Origin: Desulfohalobiaceae bacterium
Lineage (GTDB): Bacteria; Desulfobacterota; Desulfovibrionia; Desulfovibrionales; Desulfothermaceae
Length of the DNA: 14,846 nucleotides
Assembly: GCA_021737115.1 (NCBI GenBank)
Contig: JAIPER010000043.1
Coordinates: 1-14,846, forward strand
Direction: 5' to 3'
Part shown: positions 6,477 through 14,846 of the stretch, in pieces
Position numbering within the stretch: position 1 is the stretch's first letter
Layout of the letters: every line of letters starts with the position of its first letter
The notes under the pieces: generated by a model
The model's input: the letters and a program-made list of their open reading frames with translations, nothing else
Database searches by the model: none
What the model was told of the DNA's origin: nothing
Program-made: the position numbers and the translations under genes

Positions 6477-7562
6477 ATGACCGAACGTGTTTATAATTTC
6501 GGGGCCGGCCCCTGCACCCTGCCCCTGCCCGTGCTCGAAGAGGCCCAGAAGGAATTTGTGAACTTTCAAAACGCGGGCATGTCCCTTCTGGAGATGAGCC
6601 ACCGGGGCAAGGAATACGACGCTGTCCACCATGAAGCCATGGATCTGTCCCTGGAGATCTTTCAAGCCCCCAGCGACTTCAGCGTCCTCTTCATCCAGGG
6701 CGGGGCCACCCTGCAGTTTGCCATGGTTCCCCTGAACCTTTTGAACGACTCGGTCCAGGCGGGCTATGTCCTTTCCGGCCACTGGGGCAAGGGGGCCCTG
6801 AGCGACGCCCAGCCCGTGGCCAACGCCTACTCAGCCTGGGACGGAGCCGAGAGCGGGTACACCCGCATGCCCGCAGACAGCGAGCTGTCCATAGAAGATC
6901 AGACCCGCTACCTGCACATCACCTCCAACGAAACCATTGGCGGCATCCGCTACAATCATTGGCCTGATACCGGCGTTCCTCTGGTGGCGGACATGTCGTC
7001 GGATTACATGTCCCGGCCCGTGGACTGGGACAAATTCGACCTGATCTACGGCGGGACCCAGAAAAACCTGGGACCGGCAGGAATGGCCGTGGTCTTCATC
7101 CGCACCAAGATCCTGGACAACACCAACCGGGACATTCCCCGCTACCTGCGCTATGATCTGCATCAGGCCAAAGAATCGATGTTCAATACCCCGCCGGTCT
7201 TCTCGGTGTACATGCTGGGCAAGGTCCTGAAATGGATGAAGGCCCAAGGCGGCTTGCAGGCCATGCAGGAGGCGGCGGAAAAAAAATCGAGAATCCTCTA
7301 CGAGACCATCGACAACAGCAATGGTTTCTATCGCTCGCCGGTGGACCCCGCGAGTCGGTCCCTGATGAACATCGTCTTCCGGCTTCCGGAGGAATCCCTG
7401 GAGAAGCAGTTCCTGGAAGAGGCCACCAGGGCCGGGATGGTGCAGCTAAAAGGACACCGCAGCGTCGGGGGCTGTCGGGCCAGCATTTACAACGCCATGC
7501 CCATCGAAGGGGTCAAGGCCCTGCAGGAGTTCATGGGACGCTTCCAGAAACAGCACTCCTGA
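6477..7562 (+). CDS. serC: Phosphoserine aminotransferase
   Basis: Transfers an amino group from glutamate to 3-phosphohydroxypyruvate, giving O-phosphoserine, the step after SerA; SerC also commonly serves pyridoxal phosphate synthesis. The 361-residue length is normal for the family. It begins with the typical NFGAGPC (7-13), has the MSHRGKEY segment near 40, the IQGGATLQF segment near 76 that contacts the cofactor phosphate, and the lysine that binds pyridoxal phosphate at K196 in GGTQKNLGPAG. The C-terminal HRSVGGCRASIYNA segment is also characteristic. The ATG follows GGAGGA by 4 bases. It is probably co-transcribed with serA, although the 165-base spacer could hold a weak promoter of its own. 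It converges on the pcs gene with a gap of only 9 bases. Confidence 0.95.
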   Translation: MTERVYNFGAGPCTLPLPVLEEAQKEFVNFQNAGMSLLEMSHRGKEYDAVHHEAMDLSLEIFQAPSDFSVLFIQGGATLQFAMVPLNLLNDSVQAGYVLSGHWGKGALSDAQPVANAYSAWDGAESGYTRMPADSELSIEDQTRYLHITSNETIGGIRYNHWPDTGVPLVADMSSDYMSRPVDWDKFDLIYGGTQKNLGPAGMAVVFIRTKILDNTNRDIPRYLRYDLHQAKESMFNTPPVFSVYMLGKVLKWMKAQGGLQAMQEAAEKKSRILYETIDNSNGFYRSPVDPASRSLMNIVFRLPEESLEKQFLEEATRAGMVQLKGHRSVGGCRASIYNAMPIEGVKALQEFMGRFQKQHS

Positions 7563-7571
7563 ACCTTTAGA

Positions 7572-8273
7572 TTACGAGGCCTCGGCCTCTCTTTGCTTCA
7601 TCTTCTGATGAAAGACAAACGAGGCCAGGGCGTAGTAAACAGGATACAACAAGGTCAGCATGGCCAGCCTTTCCGCCCAGGCCGCCTCGGCAAAAAAACA
7701 GAGGATGGCGGTTAAGATCCCGTAGAAAAAGGACAGGGAGACATTCAGCTTTCGCAGCCACCTGGTCCTGGAAGGATAGATGTAATGAATGGGGATGAAG
7801 GTCAGGATGGACAAAGCCACCAGAAAGCCCAGGAGCACGCTCGGGGAGGGCGAGAGGACATACATATACAGGAAAAAGACGTTCCAATAGGACGGGAACC
7901 CGACAAAGGACTCCTCTGTTTTGGCCTCTCCCTGGGAAAATCCATAGCTGCTGGCCAGCATGGGCAACAAAGCCCACCAGGAATACTCCTGGGGCAGGAC
8001 CTCGAATCGGACCAGGGCCAGACAGGGCAGAAAGACATAGGTCACGTAATCGATGATGTCGTCGAGCCTTCCCCCGTCAAAACCGGGCAGGGTCTCTTTG
8101 ACCTGGAATTTCCTGGCCAGGACCCCGTCGGTGGCATCGATGAAAACAGCCACCCACAGGGAAATCAAAAACCCTTTTCCATTGCCGCTAAACAGGCACA
8201 AAGAGGCCACAAAGGCAGGTACGATCCCCATACTCGTGTAGAGATGAACCCCAACGGCCAGTATCTTTTTCAA
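7572..8273 (-). CDS. pcs: Phosphatidylcholine synthase (CDP-diacylglycerol-choline O-phosphatidyltransferase)
   Basis: A 233-residue integral membrane protein of the CDP-alcohol phosphatidyltransferase superfamily, predicted to join choline directly to CDP-diacylglycerol to make phosphatidylcholine. Motif residues D46, D49-G50, A53-R54, G67, D71 and D75 are all present. Twelve residues separate AR from the glycine instead of the usual eight, a spacing I associate with Pcs. VGVHLYTS (7-14), DYVTYVFLP (75-83) and AKTEESFVGFPSYWN (117-131) also match that family. The start is a TTG at 8273 preceded by a strong AAGGAG (complement of 8281-8286) 7 bases away; no ATG fits. It faces away from psd and has its own candidate promoter. 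Another alcohol acceptor cannot be excluded, but the Pcs signatures are extensive. Confidence 0.82.
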   Translation of the reverse strand: MKKILAVGVHLYTSMGIVPAFVASLCLFSGNGKGFLISLWVAVFIDATDGVLARKFQVKETLPGFDGGRLDDIIDYVTYVFLPCLALVRFEVLPQEYSWWALLPMLASSYGFSQGEAKTEESFVGFPSYWNVFFLYMYVLSPSPSVLLGFLVALSILTFIPIHYIYPSRTRWLRKLNVSLSFFYGILTAILCFFAEAAWAERLAMLTLLYPVYYALASFVFHQKMKQREAEAS

Positions 8274-8321
8274 ATGTCAACTCCTTATGGAATCAGAAAC
8301 CGCAGCGACCCAAAGACCCTG

Positions 8322-8350
8322 ATCCTACTCACTACCTGAAAGATTGTAAA
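8322..8350 (-). promoter_or_regulatory. Candidate sigma70-type promoter of pcs
   Basis: On the minus strand, TTTACA (complement of 8345-8350, 5 of 6 matches to the -35) is followed after exactly 17 bases by TAGGAT (complement of 8322-8327, 4 of 6 matches to the -10). Transcription would start near 8315, about 40 bases before the TTG start of pcs. Confidence 0.45.
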
Positions 8351-8455
8351 TGATTCTCCCTTTCCAGTTACCCCGAACCACGGACTTTGACTGGCGGTTG
8401 CCAGGGAGGCAAGCGCTGGCCGAAAGCCGAAACAACTCGCAACAGGAGTATGTGC

Positions 8456-9094
8456 ATGCGGACACCTGATGTTGGAATTTCCAGGGAGGGACTGCCCCTC
8501 ATCCTCTTCTCAGCCTTCGCCACCCTGGTCCTGGCCACGCTGGACTGGGATTTCCCGGCCTTTGTTCTTCTCCTTGGCACCTTCTGCGTCTTCCACTTTT
8601 TCCGGGACCCCGAGCGTTATCCCCCGACCGGCCCGGGTCTGGCCGTGTCCCCGGCCGACGGCAGGATCCTGAGCGTCGAGCAGCGGCCTGATCCGGCTTC
8701 CAACGAGCTCAGAACCAGAATCAGCATATTTATGAATGTCTTCGATGTCCATGTCAACCGCAGCCCTGTCCAGGGAATGGTGGAGAAGATCACCTATTAT
8801 CCCGGTCGTTTCCTCAATGCCTCCCTGGATAAGGCTTCCCGGGACAACGAGCGGAATGTGTTTTTAATCAGCGACCAGGAGGGCCGTCAACTGGTCATGG
8901 TCCAGATCGCCGGTCTCGTGGCCCGGCGAATCGTCTGTCACGCCGAACCCGGGGACCCTGTCCGGCGTGGGCAGAGGCTGGGATTGATCAAGTTCGGGTC
9001 CAGAGTTGACCTTTATCTGCCGCCGGGTTATACTGTTAAAGTTCACGTGGGCGAAAAAGTCTTTGCCGGCCAGACCATCGTGGCTGCCGCTTAA
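8456..9094 (+). CDS. psd: Phosphatidylserine decarboxylase proenzyme
   Basis: Decarboxylates phosphatidylserine to phosphatidylethanolamine at the membrane, using a pyruvoyl group made by self-cleavage. The 212-residue protein is of the short Psd type. It has a hydrophobic N-terminal region (about 12-45), FFRDPER, SPADGRI, the histidine-containing FDVHVNRSP segment, and the cleavage site G181-S182 in FGSRVDLYLP, with S182 becoming the pyruvoyl residue. The ATG at 8456 is chosen because AGGAG (8444-8448) lies 7 bases upstream. The in-frame ATG at 8450 is too close to it, and the TTG at 8387 would add a non-family extension. pssA follows 18 bases downstream and makes its substrate. Confidence 0.9.
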   Translation: MRTPDVGISREGLPLILFSAFATLVLATLDWDFPAFVLLLGTFCVFHFFRDPERYPPTGPGLAVSPADGRILSVEQRPDPASNELRTRISIFMNVFDVHVNRSPVQGMVEKITYYPGRFLNASLDKASRDNERNVFLISDQEGRQLVMVQIAGLVARRIVCHAEPGDPVRRGQRLGLIKFGSRVDLYLPPGYTVKVHVGEKVFAGQTIVAAA

Positions 9095-9112
9095 TCTCCA
9101 TCATTAAATAAT

Positions 9113-9877
9113 ATGCAGGAATCACGCAACAAATCAGTTTATATTCTCCCGAACCTGTTGACCACAGCCAGCCTTTTCACCGGTTTTTTGGCTGTTCTAT
9201 GGGCAGTTGAAGGCTATTTCATGTGGTCGGCCACCGGAATACTGGTCAGCTGCGTCTTAGACGGGCTGGACGGAAAAGTGGCCAGGATGACCAAAGGCAG
9301 CTCCAGTTTCGGGGTTCAGCTGGATTCCCTGGCCGACCTGGTCTCCTTCGGAGTGGCCCCGGCTCTGATGATTTTTCTCTGGCAGACTTCAGTCTTCGGA
9401 CGTCTGGGGATAGCCTCCTCCTTCCTTTTTCTGGCCTGCGGCGCCCTGCGTCTGGCCAGGTTCAACATCCAGTCCGATCAGACCGAGGAAAAATCGAGCA
9501 AATTCTTTGTGGGCCTGCCGATACCTGCAGCGGCCTGCTCCTTGTCGACATTGGTCCTTTTTTCCACCTATCTCCCCGCCTCTCTGCAGGCATCCCTGCT
9601 GCCGGCGGTCTCCCTGCTGTTTTTGATCGTCCTGGCCCTGCTCATGGTCAGTCAAGTCAGCTACGCCTCCTTCAAAGAAGTCGAATACATCCGGGCCCAT
9701 CCGTTCACCACCTCGGTCAGCGTCGTGCTGCTCTTCGTCCTGGTGGCCTCCGAACCCAAACTGCTGGGCTTTCTCTTCTCTTCAGCCTATCTGGCCTCCG
9801 GCCTGATCTACTCCTTCCTGGTCCTGCCCCTGCGCCGGGGGACCTTTCTAGGTGGGCTTATCCGCCATAAGCCCTGA
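9113..9877 (+). CDS. pssA: CDP-diacylglycerol-serine O-phosphatidyltransferase
   Basis: Makes phosphatidylserine from CDP-diacylglycerol and L-serine; Psd, encoded just upstream, then converts it to phosphatidylethanolamine. The 254-residue protein is hydrophobic throughout, with about six to eight membrane helices, and belongs to the CDP-alcohol phosphatidyltransferase family. D50, D53-G54, A57-R58, G67, D71 and D75 give the motif with the canonical spacing of eight residues between AR and G. The N-terminal ILPNLLTTASLFTGF segment is typical of this PssA class. The ATG lies 18 bases after the psd stop and has no clear ribosome binding site, so translation may depend on coupling. Serine supply by the nearby serA and serC fits this role. 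Confidence 0.92.
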   Translation: MQESRNKSVYILPNLLTTASLFTGFLAVLWAVEGYFMWSATGILVSCVLDGLDGKVARMTKGSSSFGVQLDSLADLVSFGVAPALMIFLWQTSVFGRLGIASSFLFLACGALRLARFNIQSDQTEEKSSKFFVGLPIPAAACSLSTLVLFSTYLPASLQASLLPAVSLLFLIVLALLMVSQVSYASFKEVEYIRAHPFTTSVSVVLLFVLVASEPKLLGFLFSSAYLASGLIYSFLVLPLRRGTFLGGLIRHKP

Positions 9878-10017
9878 CCAACACTCACAACACCCCCATT
9901 TCTATAAAAATCCAAACCCTGATCAGGGAAGGGATCATGTCTCGGCAGTCGTGCGCGGGAGCAATAGACATTGTCAAATGCCCGCTTTTATTACCGAGAG
10001 AAGCTTCTCAAAAGAGC

Positions 10018-10053
10018 CCGGGCTTTGGAGCCTGGAGTTTTGTCTTGTATTTT
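10018..10053 (+). terminator. Terminator-like hairpin in the leuA leader
   Basis: CCGGGCT (10018-10024) pairs with AGCCTGG (10029-10035) over 7 bp with one G-U pair and loop TTGG. It is followed by AGTTTTGTCTTGTATTTT. An overlapping palindrome AGCCCGGGCT (10015-10024) uses the same left arm and would compete with it. Another palindrome GAGAAGCTTCTC (9998-10009) lies just before. Mutually exclusive folds of this kind fit transcription attenuation. Confidence 0.45.
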
Positions 10054-10081
10054 GCCGTGGATCGAAAAATTAATCTACCAA

Positions 10082-10130
10082 TATTCGGTTTTCTCCCGGG
10101 GACTTTTTGTCCCCGGGAGAAAACCGAATA
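10082..10130. promoter_or_regulatory. Perfect 22-bp hairpin abutting the leuA ribosome binding site
   Basis: Bases 10082-10103 (starting TATTCGGTTTTC) are the exact complement of 10109-10130, with a TTTTT loop. The last paired base is directly followed by AGGAGG (10131-10136), the leuA ribosome binding site. No T-run follows, so it is not a standard terminator on the plus strand. It may act on translation or mRNA stability. Confidence 0.7.
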
Positions 10131-10143
10131 AGGAGGAAAGACC

Positions 10144-11660
<1,517 letters not shown>

Positions 11661-11676
<16 letters not shown>

Positions 11677-12920
11677 CCGAAAAAATCCTGCAGCAGTTCT
11701 GCGAAGAGGAAATACAAGGGCCCGGGCAGATCATTCAGGCCGGGGTCTCGGGCGTCCTGGCCAACGACATCACCGCGCCCCTGGCCATCAAATCCTTTGA
11801 AGCCATGGGGGCGGAGAGCGTCTTTGACCCAAACCGGATCTTTCTGGTCTGCGACCACTTCACCCCGAACAAGGACATCGCATCCGCGGAACAGGTCAAG
11901 ACGGTCCGGCAATTTGCCCGGAAAATGGGCATCACCCACTATTACGAAGGCGGAGATTGTGGAGTGGAGCACGCCCTGCTGCCGGAGGCCGGCCTGATCG
12001 GCCCCGGGGACATCATCGTGGGAGCAGACAGCCACACCTGCACCTACGGCGGGATCGGCAGCTTTGCCACCGGACTGGGCAGCACGGACATCGCCGCGGC
12101 CATGGTCCTCGGCCGGACCTGGTTCAAGGTGCCCGAGACCATCAGGATCGACCTGGAGGGCAGCCTCCAGGAACATTGCGGGGGCAAGGATGTGATCCTC
12201 TGGCTTATTTCCCGGCTCGGCGTTGACGGAGCGCTCTACAAAGCCCTGGAGTTCTCGGGGCCCGGCCTGGACCGGCTCTCTGTCGAAGCCAGGTTGACCG
12301 TGGCCAACATGGCCATCGAGGCCGGGGCCAAGGTCGGTCTTTTCCCCTGCGACCAGATGACCCTTAATTATCTCCAGGCCGCAGGCCGCACCGGAGACCG
12401 GGAACTCTGGCCCGATCCCGAGGCCGCCTATCCGGAACGGATCAGCATCGATCTGGATCGGCTTCCTCCCCAGGTGGCCTGCCCGCACCTTCCGGAAAAT
12501 GTCCGTCCCGCCGAAGAACTCCGGGAGATCCCCCTCGACCAGGTGGTCATCGGCTCCTGCACCAACGGCAGGATAAGCGACCTCAGAGCGGCGGCCGCAA
12601 TCCTGAAAGGTCGAAAAGCGGCCCAGGGCCTGCGCCTCATCGTTCTCCCCGCCACCCCCAGGGTCTACGCACAGGCCCTGCATGAAGGCTTGCTGGAGAC
12701 CTTCATGCAGGCCGGAGCCATCATCGGACCGCCGACCTGCGGCCCCTGTCTGGGCGGGCACATGGGTATCCTGGCCTCCGGGGAGAGGTGCCTGGCCACC
12801 ACGAACAGGAATTTCAAAGGCAGAATGGGCAGCCTGGAGAGCGAGGTCTATCTGTCCGGACCGTCTGTCGCCGCCGCCAGCGCGGTGACCGGCAGGATCA
12901 CTGACCCGAACAAGCTTTGA
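11661..12920 (+). CDS. leuC: 3-isopropylmalate dehydratase, large subunit
   Basis: Large subunit of isopropylmalate isomerase, which interconverts 2- and 3-isopropylmalate with LeuD using a [4Fe-4S] cluster. The 419-residue protein belongs to the aconitase superfamily, in the shorter LeuC/HacA-type size class. Cluster ligands are C300 (IGSCTNGR), C360 and C363 (PTCGPCLGG). DSHTCTYGGIGSFATGLGSTD is the other typical segment. The ATG follows AGGAG (11651-11655) by 5 bases and overlaps the end of leuA by 16 bases, so the two are translationally linked. leuD is separated by 151 bases containing a large hairpin, which is unusual for subunits of one enzyme. Isopropylmalate rather than homoaconitate specificity is inferred from the operon. 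Confidence 0.95.
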
Positions 12921-12929
12921 GTATGTTCA

Positions 12930-12982
12930 AAAACAATTATATGTCCGCTCTGCCTCTGGCAGAGCGGACATATAATTGTTTT
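12930..12982. terminator. Hairpin with perfect 25-bp arms between leuC and leuD
   Basis: Bases 12930-12954 are exactly complementary to 12958-12982, with a TCT loop. The core is GTCCGCTCTGCC/GGCAGAGCGGAC and the base of the stem is A/T-rich. It starts with AAAA and ends with TTTT followed by ATATATTT. An RNA stem with A-run and T-run flanks could work as a bidirectional terminator or stability element. Most of it belongs to dispersed repeat copy B. Confidence 0.6.
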
Positions 12983-12992
12983 ATATATTTAA
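12943..12992 (-). repeat. Dispersed palindromic repeat, copy B
   Basis: Read on the minus strand, this matches copy A (2108-2157) at 42 of 50 positions without gaps. It has the TTAAATATAT end (complement of 12983-12992), an 8-base variable stretch of the same length, TATATGTC, and the same hairpin with loop AGA. Here the two 12-base core arms are perfectly complementary. I found no third copy in the window. Confidence 0.75.
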
Positions 12993-13071
12993 TGATGTCC
13001 ATATCGTGAATAAATTATCATTTTAACTGGTTACAGCTCAGAAGCTGGAACACCGCAAACGAGGCTCTGCT

Positions 13072-13566
13072 ATGTTTTTTCAAGGAAAAGCGCACAAGCT
13101 TGGAGCGCACATCGACACCGACGCCATCATTCCGGCCAAGTACCTGGTGAGCACTGAGAAAGAAGTCCTGGGCAGATCCTGCATGGCCGGGATTCAAGAA
13201 GACTGGGTCCAGCGGATCAGCCCCGGGGACATCATCGTTGCCGACAAGAATTTCGGCTGCGGTTCATCCAGGGAACACGCCCCTCTGGCTATCCTCGGGG
13301 CCGGGATACCGGTGGTTATCGCCCACAGTTTCGCCCGCATCTTTTACCGCAACGGATTCAACATGGGGCTCGTCCTTCTGGAAATCGGGGATGACGTACA
13401 CCAAATCGATCAGGACGACCACCTGAAGATCGACGCCTTAAAGGGCCTGATCACCGACCAAAGCAAGGACCTGACCCTGAGCACCGCCCCTCTTCCGGAA
13501 TTCATGCGGGACATTCTGTCAAAAGGGGGCCTGGTCAACTATGTGCGGGAACGTCTCGCCGCTTAA
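13072..13566 (+). CDS. leuD: 3-isopropylmalate dehydratase, small subunit
   Basis: Small subunit of isopropylmalate isomerase, partner of LeuC. The 164-residue length suits the short LeuD type paired with HacA-like LeuC. DTDAIIPAKYL (15-25) and the substrate-binding loop NFGCGSSREHAP (60-71) are intact. The ATG follows GAGG (13061-13064) by 7 bases. The 151-base spacer from leuC contains the hairpin of repeat copy B, so expression may be partly uncoupled from leuC. I see no good promoter in the remaining spacer. leuB, expected next in the pathway, does not follow directly; an ABC-F gene does. Confidence 0.94.
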   Translation: MFFQGKAHKLGAHIDTDAIIPAKYLVSTEKEVLGRSCMAGIQEDWVQRISPGDIIVADKNFGCGSSREHAPLAILGAGIPVVIAHSFARIFYRNGFNMGLVLLEIGDDVHQIDQDDHLKIDALKGLITDQSKDLTLSTAPLPEFMRDILSKGGLVNYVRERLAA

Positions 13567-13590
13567 AGAAGCATTGGCCATTTAGACCTT

Positions 13591-14846
13591 ATGTCCAGAC
13601 TGCAGCTCGTATCACTGACCAAATCTTACGGAAACCGGGACCTCTTCCGGGACGTCTCCCTGGAACTCGGTCCCGGTGATCGCCTGGCCCTGATCGGATC
13701 CAACGGGTGTGGCAAGTCCACCCTGTTGCGGATTCTTTCCGGAAGAACCGGACCGGATTCCGGAAAAGTCGTCTTTCTGCCCAAAGAGACCAAAGTAGGG
13801 TACGGGGCCCAGGAAGTGGATGAGGCGGTTCTTGAAACCCCGCTTTTGACCTGGGTTCTGGAAGTCCTGCCCTCCTGGAGCCGACTCTGGACTCGCTGGT
13901 CCCGGGCCATTGAAGCCAACGACGCCCAGTTGCTTGCACAACTCGGCCAGGAACAGACCCGCCTGGAGCAGGTATTCGGCTACAACCCCGAACACAAGGC
14001 CAAATCCATCCTGACCGGCCTGGGGTTCACCCCTGCTTCCTTCGAGATTCCCTTGAAGAAATTTTCCGGCGGCTGGCAGGAACGGGCCAAACTGGCTCGG
14101 GTCCTGGTCCAGGGCACCGACACCCTGCTTTTGGACGAACCCACCAACCATCTGGATCTGGAGGCCGTTCGCTGGCTGGAGAACTTTCTGACCGGCTACC
14201 GGGGGGTCCTCATATTTGTGGCCCACGACCGCTACTTCCTGGACAGGGTGGCCAACCGGGTTCTGTACATGGAATCGGAAAATCCGGTTTTCTTTGAAGG
14301 CAATTTCAGCCGCTTTCTGGCCTGGCAACAGGAGCGGGAAGAGGCCCTGGCCAGACAACGGGTCAAACTGGAGCAGGAAATCGAACATAAACAGAGTTTT
14401 GTGGACCGTTTTCGCTACAAGGCCCGAAAAGCAGGCCAGGCCCAGAGCAGGCTGAAACAGATCGAGCGCCTCCAGGAAGAAAAAGGGAAACTGAGCCCCT
14501 CCAAGCAAAGCAAACAGTTGCAATTCTCCTGGCCGGAGCCGCCCCGCGGCAATGCCACCATGGTCAGCGGCCAGAAGCTCACGGCCCCCTATCCCCAAGC
14601 GCGGCCCCTGTTCTCCGGACTCGATTTTCTGCTGCAAAGGGGTCAGAAAGTAGCCCTGGCCGGACCCAACGGCTGTGGAAAGACCACTCTCTTGAAGATC
14701 ATCACGGGTTCGCTCAGGCCGGGAAACGGAAGCGTACAATTCGGATCAAAGGTCAAAACCGCTTTTTTCAGCCAGCAGGCCACAGACTTTCTTGACAAGG
14801 AAAACAGCGTGCTCTCACAGATCAGACTCCTGGCGGATCCGGGGCT
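13591..14846 (+). CDS. ABC-F family ATPase, 3' end outside window
   Basis: A soluble tandem ATP-binding protein of the ABC-F class, which acts on ribosomes or in translation-linked stress rather than in transport. The reading frame stays open to the window edge with 418 residues visible. The first nucleotide-binding domain has Walker A GSNGCGKST (36-44), signature FSGGWQERAKLARVL (158 onward), Walker B LLLDEPTNHLD with D182-E183, and H212 in the switch loop. A charged helical linker (about 240-310) follows. The second domain begins with Walker A GPNGCGKTT (358-366). No membrane segment is visible. The ATG is 24 bases after the leuD stop, without a clear ribosome binding site, so it may be co-transcribed with leuD. 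Whether it is an Uup, EttA or YheS-type member cannot be told from this part. Confidence 0.92.
   Translation, partial: MSRLQLVSLTKSYGNRDLFRDVSLELGPGDRLALIGSNGCGKSTLLRILSGRTGPDSGKVVFLPKETKVGYGAQEVDEAVLETPLLTWVLEVLPSWSRLWTRWSRAIEANDAQLLAQLGQEQTRLEQVFGYNPEHKAKSILTGLGFTPASFEIPLKKFSGGWQERAKLARVLVQGTDTLLLDEPTNHLDLEAVRWLENFLTGYRGVLIFVAHDRYFLDRVANRVLYMESENPVFFEGNFSRFLAWQQEREEALARQRVKLEQEIEHKQSFVDRFRYKARKAGQAQSRLKQIERLQEEKGKLSPSKQSKQLQFSWPEPPRGNATMVSGQKLTAPYPQARPLFSGLDFLLQRGQKVALAGPNGCGKTTLLKIITGSLRPGNGSVQFGSKVKTAFFSQQATDFLDKENSVLSQIRLLADPG

Larger units (their letters stand above)
9937..10131 (+). promoter_or_regulatory. Possible leuA leader peptide ORF (leucine attenuator)
   Basis: An ATG at 9937 follows AGGGAAGGGA (9925-9934) and opens a 64-codon ORF with three consecutive leucine codons CTT-TTA-TTA at 9985-9993 (residues 17-19). 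I read no in-frame TTA in leuA or leuC, so these codons look rare here. A terminator-like hairpin lies just downstream (10018-10053). This arrangement resembles amino-acid attenuators. Against it, the ORF has no early stop: it runs through the hairpins to a TAA at 10129-10131, 12 bases before leuA, and its remaining residues look unremarkable. Translation to that stop would instead couple it to leuA. Confidence 0.35.

Noticed and set aside
5277..6782. 501-codon minus-strand ORF across serA and the start of serC
   Set aside because: It is antisense to two clearly identified enzymes, and its protein is low-complexity and rich in Gly, Asp, His and Val without a family resemblance. Long antisense ORFs are expected from strong G/C third-position bias.
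8387..8415. TTGACT as a -35 for psd
   Set aside because: No -10-like hexamer lies at a suitable distance; the following bases are GC-rich.
9874..9908. CTGACC and TATAAA upstream of leuA as a promoter
   Set aside because: The spacing is 23 bases and the -35 matches poorly; the leu promoter remains unlocated.
9878..10143. T-box riboswitch in the leuA leader
   Set aside because: I looked for the conserved TGGNACCGCG-type motif and did not find it.
13612..14739. 375-codon minus-strand ORF opposite the ABC-F gene
   Set aside because: The plus frame holds all ABC-F motifs; the minus frame is compositionally biased and unrecognisable.

Overview
The window is a dense, GC-rich stretch of bacterial chromosome with short spacers and strong G/C bias at third codon positions. 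The order psd - pssA - leuA - leuC - leuD is one I associate with Desulfovibrionales (sulfate-reducing Desulfobacterota), and a short serA without a regulatory domain fits that. This assignment is an inference from gene order and protein style; no marker gene settles it.

Layout. (1) 1-4998: a stand-alone DruA-like DUF4338 gene overlaps by 4 bases a MoxR AAA+ ATPase gene. After a 230-base spacer come a DUF58 protein and a membrane transglutaminase of the TgpA type, also overlapping by 4 bases. MoxR, DUF58 and transglutaminase form a well-known but poorly understood envelope-linked trio. (2) 4999-7562: a 350-base spacer with a hairpin, a good sigma70-type promoter and a 14-bp inverted repeat leads into serA and serC, the first two steps of serine synthesis. 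(3) 7572-9877: a phosphatidylcholine synthase gene on the minus strand is divergent from psd and pssA, which make phosphatidylethanolamine from CDP-diacylglycerol and serine. Serine production therefore lies beside a serine-consuming lipid pathway. (4) 9878-13566: a structured leader, then leuA, leuC and leuD for leucine synthesis; leuB is not in view. (5) 13591-end: an ABC-F ATPase gene cut by the window edge.

The protein genes are mostly ordinary housekeeping genes, and I see no convincing new multi-gene system. The unusual material is in the spacers. A 50-base palindromic repeat occurs twice, 10.8 kb apart and in opposite orientation: one copy supplies a probable start codon of the DUF58 gene, the other separates leuC from leuD as a hairpin with perfect 25-bp arms. 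The leuA leader resembles a leucine attenuator (short ORF with Leu-Leu-Leu in rare codons, then a terminator-like hairpin), followed by a perfect 22-bp hairpin that abuts the leuA ribosome binding site. A further hairpin is bounded exactly by 8-base direct repeats, and a palindromic leader precedes serA.
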